Source: Nitrospira sp. (GTDB taxonomy: Bacteria > Nitrospirota > Nitrospiria > Nitrospirales > UBA8639). From it: 64,000 nucleotides of DNA. A model generated the notes under the pieces. That model was not told the DNA's origin. It saw only the letters and a program-made list of their open reading frames with translations, and did not search any database. The position numbers and the translations under genes were made by a program. The stretch is from positions 1-64,000 of the forward strand of contig JAPPLK010000003.1 in the NCBI GenBank assembly GCA_028819435.1. Direction: 5' to 3'. This document shows positions 1 to 9,130 of this stretch, in pieces (position 1 is the stretch's first letter; each line of letters begins with the position of its first letter).

Positions 1-17
1 ACAAAACCTCTGGATCC

Positions 18-58
18 GTCCCCGACATCCTTAATCGGGGATCGGGGTCGGGGATGAC
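18..58. repeat. Palindromic repeat, type C (tccccgac...gggatgac)
   Basis: GC-rich dyad in which tccccgac is answered by gtcggggatgac around an internal atcgggg core. The same core recurs at 3627-3660 and inside the cinA 3' end, and related cattcccg/cgggaatccag copies lie elsewhere in the window. It is a dispersed palindromic repeat upstream of glyQ. Confidence 0.6.
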
Positions 59-99
59 GGAGGGGAAGATGTCGAGGATGACAGAAAGGCTCCCCGTGC

Positions 100-128
100 T
101 TGACACTCCGAGGGTTTGTTGTTAGGTT
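100..128 (+). promoter_or_regulatory. Candidate sigma-70 promoter for glyQ
   Basis: A perfect -35 hexamer TTGACA is followed by a 17-nt spacer and a weak -10 TAGGTT. It lies just upstream of the glyQ start codons. The weak -10 keeps confidence modest. Confidence 0.4.
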
Positions 129-155
129 CAGTCGCTTATATCGTTCAGACTCTTT

Positions 156-1121
156 TTGCCGGTCAGGGCGAACGGCTACTGGCGCTTGGCGGCAACGACT
201 TCCGTGACCGTTCAGAATCTTATCCTCTCGCTTCATCAGTTTTGGTCTAAACACGACTGTATCATTTGTCAGCCGTATGATTTGGAAAAGGGCGCCGGTA
301 CCTTCAACCCGGCCACTTTTTTGCGTGCCTTGGGGCCGGAGCCCTGGCGTGCGGCATACGTCGAACCGTGCCGTCGTCCGACAGACGGACGGTACGGTGA
401 AAATCCCAACCGGTTGCAGCACTATTACCAGTATCAGGTTGTCATCAAGCCGTGCGTAGATACCATCCAGTCGTTGTACCTGGACAGTCTCTCGACCTTG
501 GGGATTGATCCCCGAAAACATGACATCCAATTCCGGCAGGATGATTGGGAATCGCCGACGTTGGGCGCGTGGGGATTGGGCTGGGAGGTCCGGCTCGACG
601 GCATGGAGATTACCCAATTCACGTATTTTCAGGAAGCCGGCGGACACGTCCTCGATCCGGTGACCGTGGAACTCACCTATGGGACGGAGCGGATTGCCAT
701 GTATTTGCAGGGCGTCGATAACGTGTATGATCTCCGGTGGTCGAAGGACGTCAGCTACGGGGATTTATTCCACGATTCGGAGATCCAGTTTTCGCAGTAC
801 AATTTCGAGGTTGCGGATATCGCGATGATCCGAACGACGTTTGATGCCTGTGAGGCCGAATGCCGCACGTTGTTGGAGAAGGGGCTCGTGTTGCCGGCCT
901 ATGACTATTGCATGAAAAGCTCGCACCTGTTCAATGTCCTGGATGCGCGGGGCGCGCTGAGCGTGGCGGAGCGAACGGGCTATATTGGGCGCGTTCGCGG
1001 ACTCGCCAGGGGCTGTGCGGATGCGTACGTCGAGCGAAGAAAGAGCCTGGGTTTCCCGTTGCTGGCCGGGGCGGAGCCTGTCGCACCCGCCAAAGGCAAG
1101 TCGAAACGTCTTGCATCATAA
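156..1121 (+). CDS. glyQ: Glycyl-tRNA synthetase, alpha subunit
   Basis: Catalytic alpha subunit of the bacterial alpha2-beta2 glycyl-tRNA synthetase, which charges tRNA-Gly with glycine using ATP in the cytoplasm. The class II core is plain to see: [47 protein letters not shown] and [10 protein letters not shown] are family signatures. The open frame begins at a TTG and gives 321 residues. An in-frame GTG at 204 would give 305 residues, closer to the usual length of about 300, so the true start may be that one; neither has a strong ribosome-binding site. It is followed by glyS after a repeat-filled gap, the normal partner order. The C-terminal tail after residue 300 is Lys/Ala-rich and poorly conserved in the family. 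Confidence 0.97.
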   Translation: MPVRANGYWRLAATTSVTVQNLILSLHQFWSKHDCIICQPYDLEKGAGTFNPATFLRALGPEPWRAAYVEPCRRPTDGRYGENPNRLQHYYQYQVVIKPCVDTIQSLYLDSLSTLGIDPRKHDIQFRQDDWESPTLGAWGLGWEVRLDGMEITQFTYFQEAGGHVLDPVTVELTYGTERIAMYLQGVDNVYDLRWSKDVSYGDLFHDSEIQFSQYNFEVADIAMIRTTFDACEAECRTLLEKGLVLPAYDYCMKSSHLFNVLDARGALSVAERTGYIGRVRGLARGCADAYVERRKSLGFPLLAGAEPVAPAKGKSKRLAS

Positions 1122-1180
1122 ATGTCCATAGCCTGCCTTATGTCATCTCTGTCTGTGTTTACTCATGTGTTGACAATTTC

Positions 1181-1240
1181 CCCCTCACCCCAGCCCTCTC
1201 CCTATTTCTTGCTTAATGCAAGAAATGGGAGAGGTGACTC
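1181..1240. repeat. Palindromic repeat, type A (ccctcaccccagccctctccc)
   Basis: Starts with cccctcaccccagccctc and folds back through ctatttcttgcttaatgcaa to agaaatgggagagg. It sits between glyQ and glyS. Similar copies lie near 3495, 34811, 47286 and 53948. Confidence 0.7.
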
Positions 1241-1263
1241 TTTTATTCAGACGGTAGACTCCA

Positions 1264-3471
1264 GTGTTCGTGAAGAAAGCCTCTAAACCCAAGCGTCTTC
1301 CCACCACGTCTTTCCTGTTGGAAATCGGATCAGAAGAATTGCCGTGGCAGATGATTCATCCGGCCATGATGCAACTCGCCAATTTGATGAAAGATTTTCT
1401 GGAGAATCACCGTCTCTTCCATGACCGGATTCAGACCTTCGGGACTCCCCGGCGTCTCGCGGTTTTGGTTCAAGGATTGGCCTCCAAGCAAACCTCGACC
1501 CTGCGGGAAGCACTGGGGCCTTCCAAAGCCGTCGCGTTCGATGCCCAGGGCCAGCCGACCAAAGCCGCCGAAGGGTTTGCGAAATCGCAGGGCGTGGACG
1601 TCGGTGACCTGGAGACCCGGGAAACGCCCAAAGGTGTTTACCTCTGCGCCGTCAAACGGGAGAACGGGTTGCCCGCGGCAACGGTCTTGACCGAACGTCT
1701 CCCCGGGCTTCTTCAACGACTCACGTTTCCGAAGACCATGCGATGGAATGCCTCGGGAGTCCGGTATCCCCGGCCTATCCGGTGGTTGGTCGCGCTCGTG
1801 GGAGCCAAAGCCTTGTCTTTCGATTTCGCCGGAGTGCGTTCCGGGGGGCGGTCGTGGGGGCATCGGTTCTTGGCGGATGGAAAATCCGGTGAGGCGAGCA
1901 AAGGTATCAGGATTTCACGGCCGGAAATGTATGAAGCGACTTTGGCCGGCTCCGGTGTGGTAGGTGATCCGGTTTGGCGCAGGGACGTGCTTGCCGGACA
2001 ACTCAAGCAGCTTGCCCGTTCAGTCAAGGGACGGGTGTACCAGGCCAATTATGAAGAACTCCTCGATCAGGCCGTGTTTTCATTGGAATGTCCCAATGTT
2101 GTGTGCGGGACGTTTGATCAGGCTTACCTGTCCGTGCCGCAGGAAGTGCTGATTGCCTCCATGGCAGAGCACCAGGGGTTTTTTTCGGTCGTCAATCGCA
2201 AGGGGGAACTCCTTCCCCGGTTTTTCGCTCCCACCAACATGGAACTGGGAAACATGGAGTTGATCAGGGTCGGCAATGAGCGAGTCCTGGCCGCGCGCTT
2301 GGCGGACGCCCGCTACTTTTTCGACGAGGACCGCAAGGTGAAGCTGGCAGATCGTGTGGCTGACCTGAATGGGGTCGTGTTTCACAAGAAACTGGGTTCC
2401 TTGTACCAGAAGACCGAACGGATGGTTGCCCTGGCCGGAATCCTGGCGGATGCTGCCGGATTCCCGGATGTCAAGGAATCGTGTCAGCGTGCGGCACGTT
2501 TGAGCAAGGCTGATCTGGTGACGGGAATGGTCGGCGAATTTCCTGCGCTTCAGGGCGTGATGGGTGAACATTATGCTGCGCATGACGGGGAATCCGTCGA
2601 GGTCTGCCGGGCCATCGGGGAATGTTACCGGCCTCGTACGCCTGATGACGCCATCCCCGAGACCACGGTGGGCTGGTTGCTGTCGTTGGCCGACCGGCTG
2701 GATACCTTGGCGGCGTTTTTCCATGCCGGGATCGTTCCGTCTGGATCTGAGGACCCTTTCGGTCTTCGCCGTAGCGCGTTCGGCGTGGTTCGGATCGTGA
2801 TTGAAGCCGGGGTGAACCTCAACATCGCGGACGTTCTGCGGCACGCGGAACGCTTGGTTGTCGAACAGGGCGTTAAAACGGACGGAACCCCGTTTGCTGC
2901 GCTTTCTTCGACTCCGCTCAGGGCAGGCAGGGCAGGTTCCGGTCCGCCCCTGCATAAATTTTTGGAGGATCGGCTTCGCTATTATGGGCGGATCGTGGCG
3001 GTCTATCGGGAAGACGTGATGGATAGTGTGCTGGCCCGTGCTGATGATGCCGCTTGCAATCTGCGCGATTTGTTTTTGCGTATGGATGCGTTGCAGGCGA
3101 TCACGAGTCAGCAGGATTTCGAGTCACTGATCGTCGGGTTCAAGCGGGCACACAGAATCGTGGAAAAAGAAGCCTGGACTGCCAGGACCGTTGATGTCGC
3201 GCTGTTGACCCATTCGACGGAACGGACGTTACGTGAGGCCGTGGAAACAGCCGGACGTGCGGTTGGGCACGCGCTTGGCGCCCATGATTATCACGGCGCC
3301 CTGAGTCAACTCATCGGGCTGAAAAGCCCCATCGACCATTTTTTCGACGGGGTGCTGGTAAATGCGCCGGAAACCGAGGTGCGCGCGAACCGCTTGTCGC
3401 TCTTACGTCAGGTGGATGACCTGTTTTCAGCCTTCGGTGATTTGTCTCAAATCCAGGTGCAGGGGCAGTAG
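1264..3471 (+). CDS. glyS: Glycyl-tRNA synthetase, beta subunit
   Basis: Beta subunit of glycyl-tRNA synthetase, needed with GlyQ for tRNA recognition and charging. The N-terminus FLLEIGSEELPW, the FGTPRRLAV segment, the LSLADRLDTLAAFF motif and the region around DPFGLRR are typical. The start chosen is GTG. At 735 residues it is longer than the usual 690 or so. Part of the excess is a short stretch around residues 546-560 (STPLRAGRAG) encoded by a copy of the dispersed cttcgactccgctcagggca repeat, inserted without breaking the frame. The C-terminal DALR-like anticodon-binding region follows intact, so the protein is probably functional. Confidence 0.96.
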   Translation: MFVKKASKPKRLPTTSFLLEIGSEELPWQMIHPAMMQLANLMKDFLENHRLFHDRIQTFGTPRRLAVLVQGLASKQTSTLREALGPSKAVAFDAQGQPTKAAEGFAKSQGVDVGDLETRETPKGVYLCAVKRENGLPAATVLTERLPGLLQRLTFPKTMRWNASGVRYPRPIRWLVALVGAKALSFDFAGVRSGGRSWGHRFLADGKSGEASKGIRISRPEMYEATLAGSGVVGDPVWRRDVLAGQLKQLARSVKGRVYQANYEELLDQAVFSLECPNVVCGTFDQAYLSVPQEVLIASMAEHQGFFSVVNRKGELLPRFFAPTNMELGNMELIRVGNERVLAARLADARYFFDEDRKVKLADRVADLNGVVFHKKLGSLYQKTERMVALAGILADAAGFPDVKESCQRAARLSKADLVTGMVGEFPALQGVMGEHYAAHDGESVEVCRAIGECYRPRTPDDAIPETTVGWLLSLADRLDTLAAFFHAGIVPSGSEDPFGLRRSAFGVVRIVIEAGVNLNIADVLRHAERLVVEQGVKTDGTPFAALSSTPLRAGRAGSGPPLHKFLEDRLRYYGRIVAVYREDVMDSVLARADDAACNLRDLFLRMDALQAITSQQDFESLIVGFKRAHRIVEKEAWTARTVDVALLTHSTERTLREAVETAGRAVGHALGAHDYHGALSQLIGLKSPIDHFFDGVLVNAPETEVRANRLSLLRQVDDLFSAFGDLSQIQVQGQ
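2904..2938. repeat. REP-like repeat (type E) inside glyS
   Basis: The sequence cttcgactccgctcagggca matches, in opposite orientation, the tcctgagcgaagccgaagg copy near 58944-58970. This repeat type is common between genes in many bacterial genomes; here it lies in frame within a coding region. Confidence 0.6.
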
Positions 3472-3494
3472 GAGGTGTGTTTCATTAACACTTC

Positions 3495-3606
3495 CCCCCT
3501 CACCCCAGCCATCTCCCTATTTCTATTTCCCGCTTAATGCAGGAAATGGGAGAGGGAGTGAAGGGAATTTCCTCTCCCTTGATGGGAGAGGATAAAGGTG
3601 AGGGTG
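3495..3606. repeat. Palindromic repeat, type A (long form)
   Basis: cccctcaccccagccatctc, a fold-back around gcttaatgcaggaaatggga, then a second module tcctctcccttgatgggaga and a closing ggtgaggg. This is the two-hairpin form of the repeat. Confidence 0.65.
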
Positions 3607-3626
3607 GTAAAAGCCTTGACTTTGCT

Positions 3627-3660
3627 GTCATCCCCGACCTGATCGGGGATCGAGGATGAC
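3627..3660. repeat. Palindromic repeat, type C
   Basis: gtcatccccgacctgatcgg followed by ggatcgaggatgac, a near-perfect dyad matching the copy at the left edge of the window. Confidence 0.6.
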
Positions 3661-3816
3661 ACAACAGAGCCATAACGAGCGACAAAATGAGCAGAAATAC
3701 ATCTAAAGTGAGTATGAATTGATATAAATATGCTCATAATATATTCAAATAGTATCAGTTTTGCATCAAGTTTCGTGATTGGTGGAATCTCTATCGAGCC
3801 GGAGGCATGAGCGTCG

Positions 3817-4260
3817 ATGACTTTTTCCGAGTCCGGATTACGATGGTTTCGCCATGGGGTGACGTTGAGCCTCATCGTCATCTGCAACCTGGTGCTGTTG
3901 AGTGCCTTGTGGGTCTCTGGTCTTGATTTGGATTTCGTCCTTACCAATTCCGAACTCTACGACCCCAAAGCGGGGCATTGTGTAGGTGTGGCTTGGGCCG
4001 AAGTGACCGGGGTCGAAGGTCCGATTCGGGTGTGTTCGGAATGGTTGGATACGACCGACCCCACCGGCCGGGTTCATACCTTGCGCGTGGGTGAGCCGTT
4101 GGCCATGAGCGACGACGGAAACCTGTATTATGAAAACGCTAGAAATGCCGACCATTGGGTGTTGGGATTGTTGCTGTTTGCCGTTGGGGTCATCTACCTG
4201 GGCATGCGAACCAAACGCGTGTTGCTGACCTGGTACGAGACGCATCTTCGCAGGCCGTGA
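3817..4260 (+). CDS. Small membrane protein of unknown function
   Basis: I do not recognise a family. The 147-residue product has a hydrophobic segment at about residues 14-36 and another at about 113-131, separated by a roughly 75-residue loop with two Cys (HCVGVAW and VCSEWL) that could form a disulfide if the loop faces the periplasm. The C-terminus is basic (RRP), as expected for a cytoplasmic tail. It begins at an ATG and stands alone between glyS and ppdK, reading in the same direction. No domain suggests a function. Confidence 0.65.
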   Translation: MTFSESGLRWFRHGVTLSLIVICNLVLLSALWVSGLDLDFVLTNSELYDPKAGHCVGVAWAEVTGVEGPIRVCSEWLDTTDPTGRVHTLRVGEPLAMSDDGNLYYENARNADHWVLGLLLFAVGVIYLGMRTKRVLLTWYETHLRRP

Positions 4261-4349
4261 AGAAATTTTTGAGGGAAATCAGGTCGTTGTGATACCATTC
4301 CTTTCCTGGAGCCAACCGGCAGCCGCCGGTCGAGGAGGAGAACTCATGC

Positions 4350-7181
4350 ATGCGTAACAAGAAGTACGTGTATTCTTTTGGCGACGGCAAAGCGCAAGGC
4401 ACGGGTGCCATGAAAGCGTTGCTTGGGGGAAAGGGCGCCGGCCTGGCGGAAATGACCAATCTCAAGATTTCTGTCCCTCCGGGTTTTACCATCACGACCG
4501 ACGCCTGCCTCGAATATTTCAAAACCAAACAACAATATCCCGCCGGCATGTGGGAGCAAACCCTGAAAGGGATGAAGCAGGTCGAGCGGTTGATGAAATC
4601 CGGATTTGGGGATCCGCGGAATCCGTTGTTGGTGTCCGTGCGGTCCGGCGCGCGCGCGTCCATGCCCGGGATGATGGATACCGTGTTGAACCTTGGCCTG
4701 AACTCGCGGACCGTCCGGGGATTGGCCGAGAAGACGAACAATCCCCGTTTTGCCATGGATTCGTATCGCCGGTTCATCACGATGTTTGCCTCCGTGGTGA
4801 TGAACGTGCCACGCGAAAAATTCGACGAAGTCCTGGAACACAAAAAGCAGGAGGTGGGGGCCGCGGCCGATACCGACCTGTCCGCGAAAGCTCTCCGCGA
4901 GTTGGTTGCCGCGTATCACGGCGTCGTGCAGCGGGAGACCGGACGGGCGTTTCCCGAAGATCCGTTCGAGCAACTCGACATGGCCGTGCGGGCGGTCTTT
5001 GCCTCGTGGTTCGGGGACCGGGCGGTGGCCTATCGAAAGATTTACGGTATTCCGGATTCGTGGGGTACGGCGGTCAACGTCGTGGCCATGGTGTTCGGCA
5101 ACATGGGCGAGACCAGCGGCACCGGTGTCATGTTTTCCCGGAATCCCTCCACGGGCGAACGCGCGATTTTCGGGGAATGTTTGTTGAATGCGCAGGGTGA
5201 AGACGTGGTGGCCGGTCTACGCACGCCGCTTCCCGTATCCGCGCTGAAGGACACCCTGCCCGCCGCCTATCGCTCCCTCATGACCACCCAAAAGATTTTG
5301 GAGAAACATTATCGCGACATGCAGGACATGGAGTTCACCATTCAGGAAGGCAAGCTCTATATGCTGCAAACGCGGGTCGGCAAGCGCACGGGCATCGCCG
5401 CGGTGCGGATTGCCGTGGACATGGTCAAGGAGCGGTTGATCGATAAGAACGAGGCTGTGCGCCGGGTCGAACCGGAACAGTTGGCGCAATACCTGTATCC
5501 TATTTTCGAACAGGCCGAGGAAAAGAAGTTTCAACCGATCGGCAAGGGATTGCCAGCCGGGCCGGGCGCGGCTTGCGGAAAGATTGCTCTCACCCCGGAT
5601 CAGGCCGTGGCGCTCAGGGCACGAGGGGAAAAGGCCGTGCTCGTTCGCAAGGAAACTAGCCCGGACGACATTCACGGCATGCACGCTGCGGAAGGCTTCC
5701 TGACGGCTACGGGAGGGATGACGTCCCACGCCGCGGTGGTGGCCCGGCAAATGGGAAAAGTGTGCGTCGCCGGGTGTGAAGACGTGGAAGTCTTCGAGGA
5801 TGAAGCCAAGGTCCGAATCGGTCCTTCGGTCTTTAAGGAAGGGGATTACATTTCCATCAACGGGTTTTCAGGGTTCGTCTACGGCGGCATGTTATCCGTG
5901 ATGGATTCGGAAGTGATTCAGGCACTCCAAGGCACGCGTCCGGCTACGCAATCGGATAAGATCCGCTATTTCTTCACGATCCTGAAATGGGCGGATGAGA
6001 TCCGGCATCTCAACGTGCGCGCCAATGCCGATGATCCGGGTCAGGCCAGAATCGCGCGCGGGTTCGGCGCAGAGGGCATCGGTCTCTGTCGTACGGAGCA
6101 CATGTTCTTTTCGGAGGACCGTGCGCCGATCATGCAGGCGATGATCCTCGCCTCGAATCGAAAAGATCGTGAGCGCTACCTGGAACGATTGCTGCCTCTC
6201 CAGAAACAGGACTTCATCGGGCTCTACCGGGAAATGAAGGGGTATCCGGTCACCATCCGGTTGTTGGATCCGCCCTTGCACGAGTTTTTGCCGAAGCGCG
6301 AACAACTCATGGTGGACATCGCCAGGGCCGAGGCCGCGAACGTGCGGTCGCCGGAGGTCGAAGAAAAACGACAGATGTTGTCCCGGGTCGAAGAGTTGCA
6401 TGAATTCAATCCCATGCTCGGACTTCGGGGCTGCCGCCTGGGCATTACCATGCCCGAGATCACGCGCATGCAGGTGCGGGCGATCATGGAGGCGGCTTGC
6501 GAGGTGGCCAAGGAAGGGAAAAAGATCGTGCCGGAGATCATGATCCCCCTGGTGGGCATGGCGTCGGAAATGAAGGCGCAAAAAGCCTTGATCAAGGAAG
6601 TCGCCGACGAGACCATGCAACGCTACGGGAAGACCCTCACCTATCTGGTCGGCACCATGATCGAGTTGCCGCGGGCCGCGGTTACGGCCGGGCAGATTGC
6701 CGAGGACGCCGAGTTTTTTTCGTTCGGTACGAACGACCTGACTCAAACCACGTATGGGTTTTCCAGGGACGATGCCGCCAAGTTCACGGGTTTTTACCGG
6801 GAGCACGACCTGTTGGCGTTTGATCCGTTTGCCGTGCTCGACCGCGAAGGCGTGGGCGCGGTCATGCGGTTGGCCATGCGCGAAGGACGGGCAACTCGTC
6901 CCGACATCAAACTCGGGATCTGCGGGGAACACGGCGGAGAACCCAGTTCCGTAGAATTCTGTCATCAGCTTGGCTTGGACTACGTGAGCTGTTCTCCGTA
7001 TCGCGTCGCCATTGCCCGGTTGGCCTCAGCGCAGGCTGCATTGCGCGAGGACGATCAACGGCCGATGGCAAAGCCGAAGAAAAAAACAGCGTCGGCAAGA
7101 TCCCGCGCCCGCCGTGTGCCTGCGGCGACGTCACCGTCGAAAGCCCGGGGGCGGTCACGCAAGTCCCCGTCCCGCCGGTGA
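4350..7181 (+). CDS. ppdK: Pyruvate, phosphate dikinase
   Basis: Interconverts pyruvate + ATP + phosphate with PEP + AMP + pyrophosphate, feeding gluconeogenesis in autotrophs and anaerobes. The N-terminal nucleotide-binding domain shows SGARASMPGMMDTVLNLGLN and GNMGETSGTGVMFSRNPSTG. The phosphohistidine swivel has GGMTSHAAVVARQMGKVC with the catalytic His at about residue 460. The PEP-binding barrel has GTNDLTQTTYGFSRDD and CGEHGGEP. The ATG chosen sits 8 bases after gaggaggag; an ATG four bases upstream reads straight into a stop. At 943 residues it is longer than the usual 870-900, because of a C-terminal tail of about 38 residues rich in Lys, Arg, Ser, Ala and Pro. The stop overlaps the ribD start (GTGA). 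Confidence 0.97.
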   Translation: MRNKKYVYSFGDGKAQGTGAMKALLGGKGAGLAEMTNLKISVPPGFTITTDACLEYFKTKQQYPAGMWEQTLKGMKQVERLMKSGFGDPRNPLLVSVRSGARASMPGMMDTVLNLGLNSRTVRGLAEKTNNPRFAMDSYRRFITMFASVVMNVPREKFDEVLEHKKQEVGAAADTDLSAKALRELVAAYHGVVQRETGRAFPEDPFEQLDMAVRAVFASWFGDRAVAYRKIYGIPDSWGTAVNVVAMVFGNMGETSGTGVMFSRNPSTGERAIFGECLLNAQGEDVVAGLRTPLPVSALKDTLPAAYRSLMTTQKILEKHYRDMQDMEFTIQEGKLYMLQTRVGKRTGIAAVRIAVDMVKERLIDKNEAVRRVEPEQLAQYLYPIFEQAEEKKFQPIGKGLPAGPGAACGKIALTPDQAVALRARGEKAVLVRKETSPDDIHGMHAAEGFLTATGGMTSHAAVVARQMGKVCVAGCEDVEVFEDEAKVRIGPSVFKEGDYISINGFSGFVYGGMLSVMDSEVIQALQGTRPATQSDKIRYFFTILKWADEIRHLNVRANADDPGQARIARGFGAEGIGLCRTEHMFFSEDRAPIMQAMILASNRKDRERYLERLLPLQKQDFIGLYREMKGYPVTIRLLDPPLHEFLPKREQLMVDIARAEAANVRSPEVEEKRQMLSRVEELHEFNPMLGLRGCRLGITMPEITRMQVRAIMEAACEVAKEGKKIVPEIMIPLVGMASEMKAQKALIKEVADETMQRYGKTLTYLVGTMIELPRAAVTAGQIAEDAEFFSFGTNDLTQTTYGFSRDDAAKFTGFYREHDLLAFDPFAVLDREGVGAVMRLAMREGRATRPDIKLGICGEHGGEPSSVEFCHQLGLDYVSCSPYRVAIARLASAQAALREDDQRPMAKPKKKTASARSRARRVPAATSPSKARGRSRKSPSRR

Positions 7182-8326
7182 ACGACGTCGAGCAAGACGT
7201 CCTCTTCATGCAACAGGCTCTCAGGCTTGCGGCTCGAGGCCGGAAAACGGTTCGTCCGAATCCCATGGTCGGCGCCGTGGTCGTGGCAAACGGGACGGTC
7301 GTCGGATCCGGTTTCCATAAACAGGCCGGTGGCCCGCATGCGGAAATCGTTGCGTTACGACAGGCCCGTTCCCGGTCGCGCAATGCGACTCTCTATACCA
7401 CGCTCGAACCCTGTTGCCATACGGATAAACGTACCTCGCCCTGCGTCCCGGCGGTTCTTAAGTCCGGCATTCGTCGCGTGGTCGTGGCGATGCGTGATCC
7501 CAATCCGCGAGTGGCGGGTCGCGGCATCCGGCAACTCCGGCGGGCGGGACTTTTCGTGGACGTTGGCTGTCTCGGCAAGGAAGCGGCCAAGCTCAATGAA
7601 GTGTATTTGCATTGGATCAAAACCGGCCGGCCCTTCATCGTGCTCAAGGCGGCGATGACGCTGGACGGCAAAATCGCCACGGCGAGCGGCGAATCGCAAT
7701 GGATCACGGGACCCGAGGCGCGAACCCACGTCCACGAACTGAGAAGCCGATTCGACGTGATTGCCGTCGGCGCAGAGACGGTTCTTACAGACGACCCGCA
7801 ATTGACGGTCCGGGGCTCCGCTGCCAAGCAGTCCTCAACCGGGGTCCGCCAACCGTTCCGGCTGATCTTTGACAGTCGCCTGCGAATTCCGTTCGAGGCG
7901 CGCGTGCTGCAGGGGATCGAGCAGGCTCCGACGATCATTGCCACGACGAAACTGGCCAATTCCCGAAAGGTCGAGCGATTGCGAAAGATGGGTGTAGAGG
8001 TATTGGTGTTGCCTCGAACAGGAACTCGCGTCTCGCTTGACGCGTGCCTGCAACGCCTTGGGCACACGGAAGTCACCAGTATGCTGGTGGAAGGAGGGGG
8101 GGAGTTGAATGCCGCCTTTTTACGTGAAGGTCTGGTGAACCGGGTCTGTCTGTACGTGGCTCCGGCTTTGTTGGGAGGACAACGGACGAAAGGCCTGCTG
8201 GGAGGTCGTTCTCCCCGACGGTTGGCCGAAATCATGCCCGTGTCCAACCTGCACGTCGAATCGCTTGGCGAGGACGTACTCATCACGGGAGACGTGGTGT
8301 CCCTCCCTTTTGTAAGGGGAGGTTAG
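7178..8326 (+). CDS. ribD: Bifunctional riboflavin biosynthesis deaminase/reductase RibD
   Basis: Performs two steps of riboflavin synthesis: deamination of the pyrimidine ring and NADPH-dependent reduction of the ribose side chain. The N-terminal deaminase shows zinc ligands in GGPHAEIVAL and LEPCCHTDKRTSPC. The C-terminal reductase shows AAMTLDGKIAT, GESQWITGPEAR and LVEGGGELNAAF. The GTG start overlaps the ppdK stop by four bases, suggesting coupled translation. The last residues, SLPFVRGG, and the stop codon are encoded by the first arm of a type B palindromic repeat, so the native C-terminus has been replaced by repeat sequence. Confidence 0.96.
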   Translation: MNDVEQDVLFMQQALRLAARGRKTVRPNPMVGAVVVANGTVVGSGFHKQAGGPHAEIVALRQARSRSRNATLYTTLEPCCHTDKRTSPCVPAVLKSGIRRVVVAMRDPNPRVAGRGIRQLRRAGLFVDVGCLGKEAAKLNEVYLHWIKTGRPFIVLKAAMTLDGKIATASGESQWITGPEARTHVHELRSRFDVIAVGAETVLTDDPQLTVRGSAAKQSSTGVRQPFRLIFDSRLRIPFEARVLQGIEQAPTIIATTKLANSRKVERLRKMGVEVLVLPRTGTRVSLDACLQRLGHTEVTSMLVEGGGELNAAFLREGLVNRVCLYVAPALLGGQRTKGLLGGRSPRRLAEIMPVSNLHVESLGEDVLITGDVVSLPFVRGG

Positions 8327-8418
8327 GTGGGGTAGAGTGGAACGCCCATAGGGCACGGGGTTTCATCAGCCTGGCCGCAGGCTCTACCTCCCCTATCTCC
8401 TTCTTACAAAGGAGGGGA
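8301..8418. repeat. Palindromic repeat, type B
   Basis: Opens with ccctcccttttgtaagggga, then ggtggggtagag, and closes with ctacctcccctatctccttc and ttacaaaggagggg. Both arms are hairpins and the whole unit is a large dyad. It overlaps the last codons of ribD. Confidence 0.75.
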
Positions 8419-8465
8419 ATCAGGCAGAGGTCATTGCATACGCAACAGCATTCAGGGAGGGTGTC

Positions 8466-9119
8466 ATGAAAAAAGTCGCTGTTATTTTATCGGGCTGCGG
8501 GTTTTTGGATGGTGCCGAGATCACCGAAGCCATCAGTACGCTGGTGGCGATCGGGCAACACGGCGCGGAATATCATTGTTTTGCCCCGGATAAGGAGGTG
8601 GCAGAAACGAACCACCTGACTCAACAGGCCACCGGGCAAACGAGAAACGTGATGCAGGAGGCGGCCCGGATTGCGCGCGGGGACATCCAGCCCTTGGAGC
8701 AACTCAAGGCGCAGGATTTCGATGCCCTGGCGTTTCCCGGCGGGTTTGGGGCGGCGCTGCATTTGTGTGATTTTGCGCAAAAAGGAAGTGGGGGCGAGAT
8801 CGACCCGCAAGTCCTGCGTATTGTGAAGGAGTTTCACGAAAGCCGGAAACCCATTGCCGCAATTTGTATTGCCCCGGCGATCATGGCCCTGGCGTTTGGG
8901 GATAAGGGGGTAAACGTCACAATCGGCGAGGATCAGGGGACGGCGTCCGAGGTCGAAAAGACCGGGGCCAAACACACCAATTGCGCGGTCGAGAAGTTCG
9001 TGGTGGATTCCGCCAACAACGTGATCACGACTCCGGCCTACATGTACGGAACGGCCAAGCCTCACCAGATTTTCGAAGGCGTGAGTGGGGCCATTGCCGA
9101 ATTGCTGAAGATGGCATAA
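8466..9119 (+). CDS. elbB: ElbB-type DJ-1/PfpI family protein (isoprenoid biosynthesis protein ElbB)
   Basis: The 217-residue product opens [19 protein letters not shown] and matches the ElbB branch of the class I glutamine amidotransferase-like (DJ-1/PfpI) superfamily, known for raising carotenoid yield when overexpressed and for glyoxalase activity in vitro. The nucleophile elbow is [13 protein letters not shown], with the Cys at about residue 138. The FPGGFGAA segment and the late [12 protein letters not shown] are also family features. A good ggaggg ribosome-binding site precedes the ATG. It lies just upstream of recQ. The physiological substrate is not known. Confidence 0.88.
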   Translation: MKKVAVILSGCGFLDGAEITEAISTLVAIGQHGAEYHCFAPDKEVAETNHLTQQATGQTRNVMQEAARIARGDIQPLEQLKAQDFDALAFPGGFGAALHLCDFAQKGSGGEIDPQVLRIVKEFHESRKPIAAICIAPAIMALAFGDKGVNVTIGEDQGTASEVEKTGAKHTNCAVEKFVVDSANNVITTPAYMYGTAKPHQIFEGVSGAIAELLKMA

Positions 9120-9130
9120 GGCTTCAGGAG

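Larger units (their letters stand above)
3472..3816. other. Intergenic region with two repeats
   Basis: A 345-base gap between glyS and the next gene. It holds a long type A repeat (about 3495-3606, two gggagagg hairpins) and a type C repeat (3627-3660). The remainder, 3661-3816, is AT-rich and probably carries the promoter of the downstream gene; I see no convincing hexamer pair and no gene. Confidence 0.6.

Noticed and set aside
2080..2955. Long minus-strand ORF (291 codons) opposite glyS
   Set aside because: It is antisense to conserved GlyS sequence and shows no domain; the cysteine/arginine-rich part is just the REP-like repeat read backwards.
5892..6965. 357-codon minus-strand ORF opposite ppdK
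   Set aside because: Shadow of a high-GC gene; His/Arg/Gly-rich with no recognisable motif, and ppdK is conserved throughout.
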